NCBI RefSeq assembly: GCF_037450285.1
Contig: NZ_JAQISN010000005.1
Coordinates: 357,888-421,887, forward strand
Direction of reading: 5' to 3'
DNA length: 64,000 bases
Source of the DNA: Erwinia sp. SLM-02
GTDB lineage: Bacteria > Pseudomonadota > Gammaproteobacteria > Enterobacterales > Enterobacteriaceae
A program made the translations under genes and the position numbers. Of the stretch, positions 42,030-51,046 are shown in pieces (positions within the stretch are counted from its first letter, which is position 1; each line of letters opens with the position of its first letter). The notes under the pieces are model-generated. The model saw nothing but the letters and a program-made list of their open reading frames with translations, was not told where the DNA came from and did no database searches.

Positions 42030-42908
42030 TTAGCGCTGGGACGCTTCAAATACCTGACGGAATGCCGCTTTCTCTTCCGTGGTTAACGGCTGTAGCGGCA
42101 TCCTGGCGTTACCCGCCTTGAATCCTGCCAGCTCGCAGCCGTATTTCACTTTCTGGATAAACTTGCCCTCTTCCATGCTGGCCATTACCGGGAACAGCGT
42201 GCGCATCACGTCCTGGGCGCCGCGCAAATCACCGCGGCTGAATTTACGGTAGAAGTCGACAATCTGATCCGGGAAGCAGTTGGCCGGTCCGCAAATCCAG
42301 CTGCTGGCGCCCCACATAAAGAAGTCAAACGCTACATCGTCCGAACCGCAGGAGAGCTGATACTGATCCTTATAGCGGTGACCAATTTCCACCGCACGCA
42401 GCACGCTGCCGCTGCTTTCCTTAATACCGACCACGCGTGGATGGTCTTTAAACGCTTCCAGCACGCTGAAGCCGACCTCCACATTGGTGCGCACCGGATA
42501 GTTATACAGAACCACATTGATGTCACTGAATTCATCAAGAATCGCCTGATAGTGGCCGATCAATTCCTCCTGAGAAGGCAGCGCGTAGTACGGCGGAGCA
42601 ATCAGCAGGTTGTGATAGCCCGCTTCAACCGTTTGTCTGACCTGTTCCAGCACTTCGCGGGTGCAGGAACCGTTGGCCCCGGCGATCAGCGTGCCGCGAT
42701 CGCCCACCACCGTTTTCACCGTTTTCAGCACCTGACGGCGCTCTTCATTGGTCAGGGCATAATATTCGCCGGTAGAACCGAGCGGCACAAAGCCGTTCAC
42801 GCCCGCCTTCAGCTGGTACTCCAGAATATCGGCCAGCTGTTGATGGTCTACCGCGCCTGCGGCATCAAAAGGGGTGACCAGGGCCGGTAAAATACCTTGT
42901 AGTTTCAT
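42030..42908 (-). CDS. DapA-family protein, probable 1-pyrroline-4-hydroxy-2-carboxylate deaminase
   Basis: 292 residues, class I aldolase TIM barrel. The Schiff-base lysine lies in VVGIKESSGS, the YNYPVRTNV motif carries the catalytic tyrosine, and GSTGEYYALTNEE is the substrate loop. In the hydroxyproline pathway the DapA homologue deaminates and dehydrates the pyrroline to 2-oxoglutarate semialdehyde. 61 bases upstream of the oxidase gene and directly downstream of the transporter. Confidence 0.87.
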   Translation of the reverse strand: MKLQGILPALVTPFDAAGAVDHQQLADILEYQLKAGVNGFVPLGSTGEYYALTNEERRQVLKTVKTVVGDRGTLIAGANGSCTREVLEQVRQTVEAGYHNLLIAPPYYALPSQEELIGHYQAILDEFSDINVVLYNYPVRTNVEVGFSVLEAFKDHPRVVGIKESSGSVLRAVEIGHRYKDQYQLSCGSDDVAFDFFMWGASSWICGPANCFPDQIVDFYRKFSRGDLRGAQDVMRTLFPVMASMEEGKFIQKVKYGCELAGFKAGNARMPLQPLTTEEKAAFRQVFEASQR

Positions 42909-42929
42909 CGTTACTTCTCCTGTGGACAG

Positions 42930-43598
42930 TTAAAGGGCGTAACGCCGTAACAAACGCGACTCGACCACGCCCACCAGGCGCGTTAAGGGGAATGCCACAA
43001 CGAAATAGATCACCGCCACGGCCGTCAGAAACTCCACCGGACGCGCGGTACTGTTGGATATGCTTTGTCCCACGAACATCAGATCCGCCACGCCGACCGA
43101 TGAGATCAGCGCGCTCTCTTTAAACAGGGCAACCACGTTCGACAGTAGCGTGGGCACGGCGCGCAGCAGCGCCTGTGGGAAGATGACGTAGAGAATTTTG
43201 GCCGTGGGCGTCAGACTGAGCGCCACACAGGCATCGTGCTGTTCCCCGGCGATGGATTTGAGCGAGCCGCGAAAGGTTTCGCTGGTGATCGCCGCCATAT
43301 ACAGCACCAGCGACAGGGTGACGCACAGCCACGGGGCGATATTGAGCTGGAACACCACCGGGAAGCAGAAAAATACCCAGAACAGCTGGATCAGCAGCGG
43401 CGTTCCGCGAAAGAACTCTACGTACAGCGTGACCAGCCAGCGCAGCGGCCGGAACGGGGACAGGCGCAGCAGGCTGACGATAAAGCCTGCCAGGCTGCCA
43501 ATGACCGCGCAGCTCAGCGTAAAGGCCAGCGTCAGACCTAAGCCCTGCAGCAGCACCTGCCAGTAGGAAAATACCTGGGTGAAATCAAGTGTCATCAT
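42930..43598 (-). CDS. polar amino acid ABC transporter permease 2
   Basis: 222 residues from ATG 43598 (GAGGCTCAG leader; an adjacent ATG at 43595 is also possible). HisM/GlnP type: five helices and the EAA loop SLKSIAGEQHDACVALSLTPTAKILYVIFPQAL. Follows the first permease by seven bases. Both permeases form a heterodimer in the inner membrane for uptake, probably of hydroxyproline. Confidence 0.9.
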   Translation of the reverse strand: MMTLDFTQVFSYWQVLLQGLGLTLAFTLSCAVIGSLAGFIVSLLRLSPFRPLRWLVTLYVEFFRGTPLLIQLFWVFFCFPVVFQLNIAPWLCVTLSLVLYMAAITSETFRGSLKSIAGEQHDACVALSLTPTAKILYVIFPQALLRAVPTLLSNVVALFKESALISSVGVADLMFVGQSISNSTARPVEFLTAVAVIYFVVAFPLTRLVGVVESRLLRRYAL

Positions 43599-43605
43599 CT
43601 GAGCC

Positions 43606-44277
43606 TCAGCGTTCTGTAGCCGCATCCTGGCGGCGTTCAACCCAGGCAACCAGCTGGGAAATCGGCAGCGACAGCGCGAAGTAAATCAGCGCAATCAGCG
43701 AGTAGGTTTCCAGCGGACGGTAGCTTTCGGTGGCGATATTGCGGCCGACGTACATCAGATCGGAGATAGCGACAATCGCCACCAGCGCGCTCTGCTGCAG
43801 AATCGAGATGCCGTTGGTCATCAGCACCGGCAGCGCGTTGCGAATCGCCTGCGGCAGCACCACGTATGCCGTCTGCTGGAAGCGATTCAGGCCCAGGGCA
43901 ATCCCCGCGTCGTGATGCTCGTGCGGCACCGCCTGCACCCCGGCGCGATACGCTTCGGCATTAAACGCCGCCAGATTCAGCCCCAGCGCCAGATACCCCA
44001 TATAGATCGGATCAATAAACAGGTTGAACATGATTGGTACGCAGTAATAAAACCAGACGATTTGCAGCAATACCGGCGTACAGCGAAAGAACTCAATAAA
44101 TAATTTCGTCGGCCAGCGAAATATCGCCAGCGAGCTCATCGCCATCAGGCATAAAATAAATCCCAGAACCAGGCCAAATATATTAGCCACCAGCGCCAGC
44201 TCAAGGGTGACTTTTAAACCGTCCCACAGCGCCCCCAGATTTCCCTGCAGGAAATGAAAGTCAAACTGATAGTTCAT
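43606..44277 (-). CDS. polar amino acid ABC transporter permease 1
   Basis: 223 residues from ATG 44277 (GAGGTTGATT leader). HisQ/GlnP family with the EAA loop GVQAVPHEHHDAGIALGLNRFQQTAYVVLPQAI and FFRCTPVLLQIVWFYY. Eleven bases after the ATP-binding gene. Partner of the second permease. Confidence 0.9.
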   Translation of the reverse strand: MNYQFDFHFLQGNLGALWDGLKVTLELALVANIFGLVLGFILCLMAMSSLAIFRWPTKLFIEFFRCTPVLLQIVWFYYCVPIMFNLFIDPIYMGYLALGLNLAAFNAEAYRAGVQAVPHEHHDAGIALGLNRFQQTAYVVLPQAIRNALPVLMTNGISILQQSALVAIVAISDLMYVGRNIATESYRPLETYSLIALIYFALSLPISQLVAWVERRQDAATER

Positions 44278-44288
44278 AATCAACCTCA

Positions 44289-45125
44289 TTAATCCAGATG
44301 CAGGACTTTTTCCAGAAATTCACGAGTACGTTTTTCTTTCGGGCAGGTAAATAACGAATCAGGGTGCCCCTGCTCGACAATTTTCCCGTTAGCGCAGAAC
44401 ACCACGCGGGAAGCAATATTCCGCGCAAAGTGCATATCGTGGGTCACAATAATCATCGCCATTTTCTGATCGGCCAGCTGCATCATTACGCTCTGCACTT
44501 CGGTAACCATTTCCGGGTCAAGCGCCGAGGTCACTTCATCAAACAGCATCAGCTCCGGCTCCAGCATCAGCGCGCGGGCAATGGCTACGCGCTGCTTCTG
44601 GCCGCCGGAAAGCTGGCTGGGATAGGCGCCGATCTTGCTTTCCAGCCCGAAGCGGGCCAGCAGCGCACGCGCTTTTTCCACCGCCACCTTTTTCTCCAGC
44701 CCGTGGACTTTCATCGGGGCCAGAATCAGATTGCTTAAAATCGACAAGTGCGGAAACAGCGTATAGTGCTGGAAGACCATACCAATCTTTTTCTGAATAT
44801 TTGCGTCAACGATTTTTGCGCGTTTGGCTTTATCACCGACGATATAGTGCTGCTTATGGAAATTGATTGTCCCGCCCTGAATACCTTCCAGCCCCATTAA
44901 CACACGCAGCAGAGAACTTTTACCACTTCCACTCGGACCAATGATAACCAGACGATCGTCACTTCTCATGGTGAGGTCAAAATTATCCATCACCACTAAT
45001 TCGCCATAGGCTTTATTCACTTTTTCCAGCTGAATAAATTCGCCTTTATTAAATTCATTGAGAAATACAGGTCGGTTATCTTGCAGGCGCGTGGGTGCGG
45101 CCGCCAAATTACTTGAGGCATTCAT
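44289..45125 (-). CDS. amino acid ABC transporter ATP-binding protein
   Basis: 278 residues from ATG 45125 (GGAGGA seven bases upstream). Walker A GPSGSGKSS, Q-loop GMVFQHYTLFPHL, signature LSGGQKQRVAIARAL, Walker B MLFDEVTSAL, and the switch histidine in VTHDM. The N-terminal 35 residues before the fold are longer than in GlnQ. Drives import with the two permeases downstream. Confidence 0.94.
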   Translation of the reverse strand: MNASSNLAAAPTRLQDNRPVFLNEFNKGEFIQLEKVNKAYGELVVMDNFDLTMRSDDRLVIIGPSGSGKSSLLRVLMGLEGIQGGTINFHKQHYIVGDKAKRAKIVDANIQKKIGMVFQHYTLFPHLSILSNLILAPMKVHGLEKKVAVEKARALLARFGLESKIGAYPSQLSGGQKQRVAIARALMLEPELMLFDEVTSALDPEMVTEVQSVMMQLADQKMAMIIVTHDMHFARNIASRVVFCANGKIVEQGHPDSLFTCPKEKRTREFLEKVLHLD

Positions 45126-45188
45126 ACTCATTCCTCCGCTGCGTGCGGAATGCACACGGTTAATTTAATTTCAGAGATTTATCACGCC

Positions 45189-46022
45189 TTATTTTGCGGC
45201 GTTGACTTCCATTGAGGCTTTATTGACCAGCTGGTCGATCTCGCCGGTGGCACGGCGCTGGGTCAGATAGATATCAATCACGTCGCGATCCGCTTCGGTG
45301 ATGGAGCGCGGCAGTCCGAAGGACACGCCCTGTTTCGCCAGCGCCGGAACCGGCAGGATCTCTTTCGCCCAGTCCGGGTTAGCCAGTGCGAACAGATGGT
45401 TGGTATCACTGGCGTCCACCAGCACGTCGGCACGGCGGGCCATCAGCGCCAGGCGGGTTTCATCATTGCCGGGCAGGCGCATGATTGTGCCTTTCTTAAT
45501 CGCAGCGGTGACCGCTTTATCCTGCGAGGTGCCGGACATCACTGCAAAGGTCACGCCGGGCTTGTCGAGATCGGCTAATTTGTTGGTCACCCCTTCCATT
45601 TTAGGGTTCTGCTTATTAATCAGGAAAGAGACCTGATAGTCCTGCGCCGGCGCGGAGAACGCGACCGCCAGTGCGCGCTCCGGGGTCTGATTCAGGCCCA
45701 GCGCCATATCCCACTTGTCGCTTTGCAATCCTGCGACCAGCGTATCCCAGTTGGCATCAACAAACTGCACCTTCACTTTTAAAACGTTCTCGCCAAAATC
45801 GCGGCAGAGTTCAGCAAAATAGCCGCTGTACTGGCCTGTTTTAGCATCCCGCATCACGTAGGGTGCCGCCGTCGCCGCGCCGCAGCGCAGGACGCCCTTT
45901 TGCTGAATACTTTGCCAGAAACCCACGGCCGCCGAAGCGGGAAGCGATGACGCCAGCAGAGCTCCGCCCAGCGCCAGACAGCAGGAAAACTTTTTGAGAT
46001 GTGATAAACGAACACTGACCAT
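45189..46022 (-). CDS. amino acid ABC transporter periplasmic binding protein
   Basis: 277 residues from ATG 46022 (GACGAGGTCTTT leader; the ATG at 46037 is weaker). Signal peptide LKKFSCCLALGGALLASSLPASA, then a SBP family 3 domain (GVLRCGAATAAPYVMRDAKTGQYSGYFAELCRDFG, DMALGLNQTPERALAVAFSAP). It captures the substrate in the periplasm. First gene of the probable 11-gene transcript. Confidence 0.92.
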   Translation of the reverse strand: MVSVRLSHLKKFSCCLALGGALLASSLPASAAVGFWQSIQQKGVLRCGAATAAPYVMRDAKTGQYSGYFAELCRDFGENVLKVKVQFVDANWDTLVAGLQSDKWDMALGLNQTPERALAVAFSAPAQDYQVSFLINKQNPKMEGVTNKLADLDKPGVTFAVMSGTSQDKAVTAAIKKGTIMRLPGNDETRLALMARRADVLVDASDTNHLFALANPDWAKEILPVPALAKQGVSFGLPRSITEADRDVIDIYLTQRRATGEIDQLVNKASMEVNAAK

Positions 46023-46087
46023 AAAGACCTCGTCCAAACGTTGATGTTGCGAACAGGAACAGTTAGGTGGTGCTTATTTCTTCATTC

Positions 46088-46110
46088 ATGTATGCAATTT
46101 TGTATGCATC
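46088..46110. promoter_or_regulatory. candidate GntR operator before the hydroxyproline operon
   Basis: Two direct copies of TGTATGCA (46089-46096 and 46101-46108) 12 bases apart, the second within TTGTATGCATCA. TNGTATGCANA-like sequences are typical of FCD-subfamily GntR operators. It lies about 70-85 bases before the first transporter gene. Confidence 0.6.
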
Positions 46111-46236
46111 ACTGAATGAGAGAATAGAAGCACGAAATTAACAAAGTCAACCAATATGGTTTACTTATGATCAAAGTTTGACGCCGATCGCCACCAGGGT
46201 GTGATCGGCTTCATAAAAGCGGGGGCGGTAAGCGGA

Positions 46237-47139
46237 TTACAGATCGAGAGCCTGAAGGAATCGTTCAATAATGGCATTAGGCCGACGCCCTTTTCGGCTG
46301 ACGATGGCAATTTTGCTGTTGAAGTTCAGCCGCTGCGGGGCGATGGCACGCATTAATTTTTTCTCCACCCACTGCGCCGCAAAGTGGTCAGGCAGGTAAC
46401 CGATAAAGCGCCCGGTGAGGATCAGAAATGCAATACCTTCGCGGTCGGAGGCGGTCGCCGTGCAGTTCAGCATCTGGTGCAGGCCGATGGTTTCAGCCGT
46501 CATGCGAAAGCTCGGCGCAATGGCGTCATACTGCGCCAGAAGATCGTCGCCGGGATCGCCGTCCCCGGTGAACAACGGATGCGTACTGCTGCAGTAAAGC
46601 TCTGATTTTTCATCGTAAAGATGCGCATAATCCAGCCCGGAGATCGGCGAGGTCAGCGGCAGCGCTCCGATTTGCAGACGACCATCCATCAGACCGCGCT
46701 CAATTTCTGCCGCCGTGCTCATGCTGATATTCAGGCGAATGTCCGGCCCGATCTCCCGCAGGGAATCCAGCGCGCGGGTGATTTTCATCTTAGGCTGGGT
46801 CACCAGATTATTGATAATCCCGATGTTAAACTCACCTCGCAACTGCTTGTGCATCTGGTTCACCTGCTGACGAAATCCTTCTATGGCCGCCATCATGCTG
46901 TCGCTGTGGCGCAGAATTTCTCGCCCTTCATCGGTCAGGGCAAATCCGGCACGCCCGCGCTGGCACAGACGCATGCCCAGGCGCTTTTCCAGATCGCTCA
47001 TATGCAGGCTGATCGCCGAGCGCGTAATACCGAGCAGACTTTCAGCGGCAGAAAAGCTGCCGCACTCGCTGACGGTTTTGAATATTCGCAGCAGCTTGAG
47101 GTCAAAGTCCGTGACCTGGGCAAGAGATTTGCTTTTCAT
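46237..47139 (-). CDS. LysR-family transcriptional regulator
   Basis: 300 residues. Winged helix at residues 10-70 (DFDLKLLRIFKTVSECGSFSAAESLLGITRSAISLHMSDLEKRLGMRLCQRG) and a LysR effector domain. Divergent from the omega-amino-acid transaminase gene, so it probably controls bauA-mmsA in response to beta-alanine or a related amine. Confidence 0.9.
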   Translation of the reverse strand: MKSKSLAQVTDFDLKLLRIFKTVSECGSFSAAESLLGITRSAISLHMSDLEKRLGMRLCQRGRAGFALTDEGREILRHSDSMMAAIEGFRQQVNQMHKQLRGEFNIGIINNLVTQPKMKITRALDSLREIGPDIRLNISMSTAAEIERGLMDGRLQIGALPLTSPISGLDYAHLYDEKSELYCSSTHPLFTGDGDPGDDLLAQYDAIAPSFRMTAETIGLHQMLNCTATASDREGIAFLILTGRFIGYLPDHFAAQWVEKKLMRAIAPQRLNFNSKIAIVSRKGRRPNAIIERFLQALDL

Positions 47140-47239
47140 ATAGGTGAGTTATTCCGTAACTAAAGATGTATTAATAGGCATTTAACTTAAGTAACACTTG
47201 AATGCAAACTCTTCCTACACCCGTCAGGAGGAAAAAATC

Positions 47240-48571
47240 ATGTCTGAAGCCGTTAACACCGCATCACTGAACCTGCAGGCACACTGGATGCCGTTCAGCG
47301 CCAACCGTAATTTTCACCGCGATCCGCGCTTTATCGTCGCCGCAGAGGGGCGCTGGCTGACGGATGACAAAGGCCGACAGATTTTCGACAGCCTGTCCGG
47401 GCTGTGGACCTGCGGCGCGGGCCATACCCGCAGCCAGATCCAGGCGGCGGTCAGTCAACAACTCGGTACGCTCGACTACTCGCCGGGCTTCCAGTACGGC
47501 CATCCGCTGTCGTTTCAGCTGGCGGATAAAATCGCTCAGCATATGCCGGGCGAACTGAATCACGTGTTCTTCACCGGTTCCGGCTCTGAATCCGCCGATA
47601 CCGCCGTGAAAATGGCACGGGCCTACTGGCGCGCCAAAGGCCAGCCGTCAAAAACCAAACTGATTGGCCGCGCGCGCGGCTACCACGGCGTGAATATTGC
47701 CGGCACCAGCCTCGGCGGCATCGGCGGTAACCGCAAAATGTTCGGCCAGTTTATGGATGTTGACCATATCCCGCATACGCTGCAAACCGACCTGCCCTTT
47801 ACGGCGGGCATGGCGGAAACCGGCGGCGTGGAGCTGGCTAATGAGATGCTGAAGCTGATTGAGCTGCACGATGCGTCCAATATCGCCGCGCTGATCGTCG
47901 AGCCGCTTTCCGGCTCCGCCGGGGCGATTATTCCGCCTCGCGGCTATCTGCAGCGCCTGCGCGAGATCTGTACCCAGCACAATATCCTGCTGATCTTTGA
48001 TGAAGTGATCACCGGCTTTGGTCGTATGGGACGCTGGAGCGGCGCCGAGTACTTTGGCGTTACTCCGGATATGCTCAACTTCGCCAAACAGGTCACTAAC
48101 GGCGCGATCCCGCTGGGCGGCGTGGTGGCCAGCAGCGAAATCTATCACACCTTTATGTCACAGCCGCTGCCGGAGCACGCGGTGGAGTTTGCCCACGGCT
48201 ACACCTACTCCGCGCACCCGGTGGCCTGTGCCGCCGGTCTGGCAACGCTGGATTTACTGGAGAACGAACAGCTGATTGCCCAGTCGGCAGAACTGGCTCC
48301 GCATTTTGAACGCACGCTGCACGCGCTGCGTACCGCACCTAACGTGATTGATATCCGTAACTGTGGCCTGGTGGGGGCGATTCAACTGGCACCGCGCGAC
48401 GGCGACGCCGCCATCAGGCCGTTTGATGCCGGTATGGCGCTGTGGAAAGCCGGTTTCTACGTGCGTTTTGGCGGCGATACGCTGCAGTTTGGCCCGATGT
48501 TTAACACCCGGCCTGCCGAGCTGGATCGTCTGTTTGATGCCGTGGGCGAAGCCCTGCACCACATTAACTGA
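47240..48571 (+). CDS. bauA: beta-alanine/omega-amino acid:pyruvate transaminase
   Basis: 443 residues from ATG 47240, with AGGAGGAAAAAATC directly upstream (the frame is open to 47198 but that start has no ribosome site). Class III aminotransferase: substrate-entry motif HWMPFSANRNFHRDPRFIV typical of beta-alanine:pyruvate transaminases, FTGSGSESADTA, and IFDEVITGFGRMG, with the PLP lysine in LNFAKQVTNGAIPLGG. It converts beta-alanine and pyruvate to malonate semialdehyde and alanine. Ten bases upstream of the MmsA-type gene that would use the product. Confidence 0.9.
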   Translation: MSEAVNTASLNLQAHWMPFSANRNFHRDPRFIVAAEGRWLTDDKGRQIFDSLSGLWTCGAGHTRSQIQAAVSQQLGTLDYSPGFQYGHPLSFQLADKIAQHMPGELNHVFFTGSGSESADTAVKMARAYWRAKGQPSKTKLIGRARGYHGVNIAGTSLGGIGGNRKMFGQFMDVDHIPHTLQTDLPFTAGMAETGGVELANEMLKLIELHDASNIAALIVEPLSGSAGAIIPPRGYLQRLREICTQHNILLIFDEVITGFGRMGRWSGAEYFGVTPDMLNFAKQVTNGAIPLGGVVASSEIYHTFMSQPLPEHAVEFAHGYTYSAHPVACAAGLATLDLLENEQLIAQSAELAPHFERTLHALRTAPNVIDIRNCGLVGAIQLAPRDGDAAIRPFDAGMALWKAGFYVRFGGDTLQFGPMFNTRPAELDRLFDAVGEALHHIN

Positions 48572-48581
48572 GGGAGTTTTC

Positions 48582-50075
48582 ATGACCACTATCACCCATT
48601 TGATTAACGGGACTATGCGCCAGCCCGATGGCCGTACCACCGCCGTCTTTAATCCGGCCACCGGCAAAGCGATCCGCCAGGTTGAGCTGGCGAGCGCCGC
48701 CACGGTGCAGGAGGCGATTGCCGCCGCCAAAGCCGCCCTGCCCGCCTGGCGCAATCTGCCCCCGGCGAAGCGCGCCCAGGTGCTGTTCCGCTTTAAGCAG
48801 CTGCTTGAGGAGCATCAGGAAGCGATCGTTCAGCTGATCAGCGAAGAACACGGTAAAACGCGGGAGGATGCGGCGGGCGAGCTGAAGCGCGGTATCGAAA
48901 ACGTGGAATATGCCAGCGCTGCGCCAGAGCTGCTGAAGGGCGAATACAGCCGCAATGCCGGGCCGGGGATCGATTCATGGAGCGATTTTCACGCCGTCGG
49001 CGTCGTGGCGGGCATCACGCCGTTTAACTTCCCGGCGATGGTGCCGCTGTGGATGTATCCGCTGGCTATCGCCTGCGGCAATACTTTCGTGCTCAAACCC
49101 TCCGAGCGCGATCCCAGCTCCACGCTGCTGATCGCCTCGCTGTTTCAGCAGGCGGGTCTGCCTGCGGGCGTACTTAACGTGGTTAACGGCGACAAAGAAG
49201 CGGTGGATGCGCTGATCGAAAGCCCGGACATTAAGGCCATCAGCTTCGTCGGATCCACGCCGATTGCCGAGTACATCTACAGCGAGGGCACAAAGCGCGG
49301 CAAGCGCGTGCAGGCACTGGGCGGCGCAAAAAACCACGCGGTGGTGATGCCGGATGCAGATTTGGATAATGCGGTCAGCGCGCTGATGGGGGCGGCATAC
49401 GGATCGTGCGGCGAGCGCTGCATGGCGATTTCGGTGGCGGTGTGCGTGGGAGATGCGGTGGCCGATGCGCTGATTGCACGCCTGACCCCGGAAATCACCG
49501 CGCTGAAAATCGGGGCGGGAACCGCCTGCGGCCTGGATATGGGGCCGCTGGTGACCGCCGCGCACAAGGATAAAGTCACCGGCTACGTTGATGACGGCGT
49601 GGCGGCGGGCGCGAAACTGGTGGTGGATGGCCGGTCGTTAAAGGTCGCCGGTCACGAAGAGGGCTACTTTATCGGCGGCTGCCTGTTCGACCGAGTCACA
49701 CCGGATATGCGGATTTATAAAGAAGAGATTTTTGGTCCGGTACTGTGCGTGGTGCGGGTGGATTCGCTGGAACAGGCAATCGAACTGATCAACGCGCACG
49801 AGTACGGTAACGGCACCTGCATCTTCACCCGCGACGGTGAAGCGGCGCGGCACTTCGGTAATGAGATTGAAGTCGGTATGGTCGGCGTCAACGTGCCGCT
49901 GCCGGTTCCGGTGGCGTTCCACAGCTTCGGCGGCTGGAAGCGCTCGCTGTTTGGCGATCTGCACGCCTACGGCCCGGACGGCGTGCGCTTCTATACCCGC
50001 CGCAAAACCATCACCCAGCGCTGGCCGAAACAGACAGCGCGGGAAGCTTCTCAGTTCGCGTTTCCCAGCCATTAA
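48582..50075 (+). CDS. mmsA: methylmalonate/malonate-semialdehyde dehydrogenase (CoA-acylating)
   Basis: 497 residues from ATG 48582 (GAGGGAGTTTTC leader). MmsA subgroup of aldehyde dehydrogenases: TPFNFPAMVPLWMYPLAIACGN, LGGAKNHAVVMPDAD in place of the usual catalytic glutamate, Cys in GSCGERCMAIS, and the C-terminal SFGGWKRSLFGDLHAYGPDGVRFYTRRK. It converts malonate semialdehyde plus CoA and NAD+ to acetyl-CoA and CO2. With BauA it completes beta-alanine catabolism. Confidence 0.92.
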   Translation: MTTITHLINGTMRQPDGRTTAVFNPATGKAIRQVELASAATVQEAIAAAKAALPAWRNLPPAKRAQVLFRFKQLLEEHQEAIVQLISEEHGKTREDAAGELKRGIENVEYASAAPELLKGEYSRNAGPGIDSWSDFHAVGVVAGITPFNFPAMVPLWMYPLAIACGNTFVLKPSERDPSSTLLIASLFQQAGLPAGVLNVVNGDKEAVDALIESPDIKAISFVGSTPIAEYIYSEGTKRGKRVQALGGAKNHAVVMPDADLDNAVSALMGAAYGSCGERCMAISVAVCVGDAVADALIARLTPEITALKIGAGTACGLDMGPLVTAAHKDKVTGYVDDGVAAGAKLVVDGRSLKVAGHEEGYFIGGCLFDRVTPDMRIYKEEIFGPVLCVVRVDSLEQAIELINAHEYGNGTCIFTRDGEAARHFGNEIEVGMVGVNVPLPVPVAFHSFGGWKRSLFGDLHAYGPDGVRFYTRRKTITQRWPKQTAREASQFAFPSH

Positions 50076-50130
50076 CTGAACGGCCTGGCGCTTTATGCCT
50101 GACCAGTCGTGGCATGACACTTCACTTTCA

Positions 50131-50152
50131 GGCGGCCGGATTTGCGGCCGCC
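50131..50152 (+). terminator. weak hairpin after mmsA
   Basis: GGCGGCC (50131-50137) and GGCCGCC (50146-50152) form a GC-rich stem with an 8-base loop, but no T-run follows. A rho-dependent or partial terminator at best. Confidence 0.4.
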
Positions 50153-50185
50153 AGCCTGATGATGCTCTCGAAGGAACTGTTGGTA

Positions 50186-50464
50186 TCAAGGCCATTGTTG
50201 CGCGGTATGTAACACGCGAAGTATCTCAATCTTTTTCTGACTTTCCCTGAGGCGATAAATCAAAATAAAGTGAGAATGGATAACCAGTTCCCTCGTCCCT
50301 TCCACGCGTCCGATACGTGCTTTAAGTGGATGGGCGGCTAAACTTGCCGCCTTATTCCCGATCTGCTTATCCAGTTCTATCGCGGCAGAGAGATTTTCTT
50401 CCGCGATATATTCGCGAATTCTCTGTCTGTCCTGACTGGCCAACCGCGTCCATGTGATTTCCAT
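50186..50464 (-). CDS. RelE/ParE-superfamily toxin
   Basis: 92 residues: MEITWTRLASQDRQRIREYIAEE and the C-terminal LVIHSHFILIYRL...IEILRVLHTAQQW pattern of ParE/RelE-fold toxins. The HFILIYRL and RVLHTAQQWP elements are those of the ParE branch, which poisons gyrase, but RelE-type mRNA cleavage cannot be excluded by sequence. It lies six bases downstream of its antitoxin gene, the normal order. Confidence 0.88.
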   Translation of the reverse strand: MEITWTRLASQDRQRIREYIAEENLSAAIELDKQIGNKAASLAAHPLKARIGRVEGTRELVIHSHFILIYRLRESQKKIEILRVLHTAQQWP

Positions 50465-50470
50465 TGTTTG

Positions 50471-50734
50471 TCAACCCAGTTTCTTTGTTGCCTGCTTACG
50501 CCATTCAGCTGCTGCTGCCTCTACAAATTCCGTGGAGAAAACGTCACCGCGATCGGCCTGTTCAATTCCCGCCTGAACCTGTTGACGAAACCATTCATCA
50601 TGCTGCCGCTGCACCGTTTCTCGCATGAAATCCCGTATCAGCTGCGATCCATTACGGTCCATCGCTTTAGCAGCTTCAAGAAAGGCGGCCTTTAGTTCTG
50701 CATCAATTCTTAAATTCAGGGTTGCCTGTGTCAT
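50471..50734 (-). CDS. ribbon-helix-helix antitoxin
   Basis: 87 residues from ATG 50734 (MTQATLNLRIDAELKAAFLEAAKAMDRNGSQLIRDFMRETV); an in-frame start at 50794 is less likely. The N-terminal half is a ribbon-helix-helix DNA-binding fold of the RelB/DinJ-CopG kind and the C-terminal half (DVFSTEFVEAAAAEWRKQ) would wrap the toxin. It should neutralise the 92-residue toxin and repress the pair. Confidence 0.86.
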   Translation of the reverse strand: MTQATLNLRIDAELKAAFLEAAKAMDRNGSQLIRDFMRETVQRQHDEWFRQQVQAGIEQADRGDVFSTEFVEAAAAEWRKQATKKLG

Positions 50735-51046
50735 TATGCACCTCGTCGTTACGCTGTATCTACATGGTAACACTTCATTCTCACGTCGCTTCATTTTTAA
50801 TTAGCGCCAACTTGTTATCAGGCAGCAGCCCACCCAAAATACTACTTGCCAATAACATTTGCCATGATGGAATTAATCATTAAATATCAGAACATTGATC
50901 CATGATTTATTATCAAAATCATCTCATCAATTAAAAAAATAATGTGAGCCTTCTTCCAGAATCCGCTTTGTCCACTGGCAGGCTGTGACCGGTATCCCGC
51001 AGAATAGAATATATAATCCCAATTGAATATATATTCAGGAGTAGAA
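50735..51046. other. intergenic region with toxin-antitoxin and SorC promoters
   Basis: No gene seen. A short dyad TGTATCTACA (50756-50765) lies just upstream of the antitoxin start and may be its operator. The right end holds the SorC-type operator at 51024-51037. Confidence 0.5.
51024..51037. promoter_or_regulatory. SorC-type operator fused to the GPH transporter ribosome site
   Basis: TGAATATATATTCA is a perfect palindrome. The Shine-Dalgarno sequence AGGAG follows immediately (ATTCAGGAGTAGAAATGG), so a bound repressor would cover the translation start region. Matching copies lie at 55031, 55133 and 55151. Confidence 0.75.
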
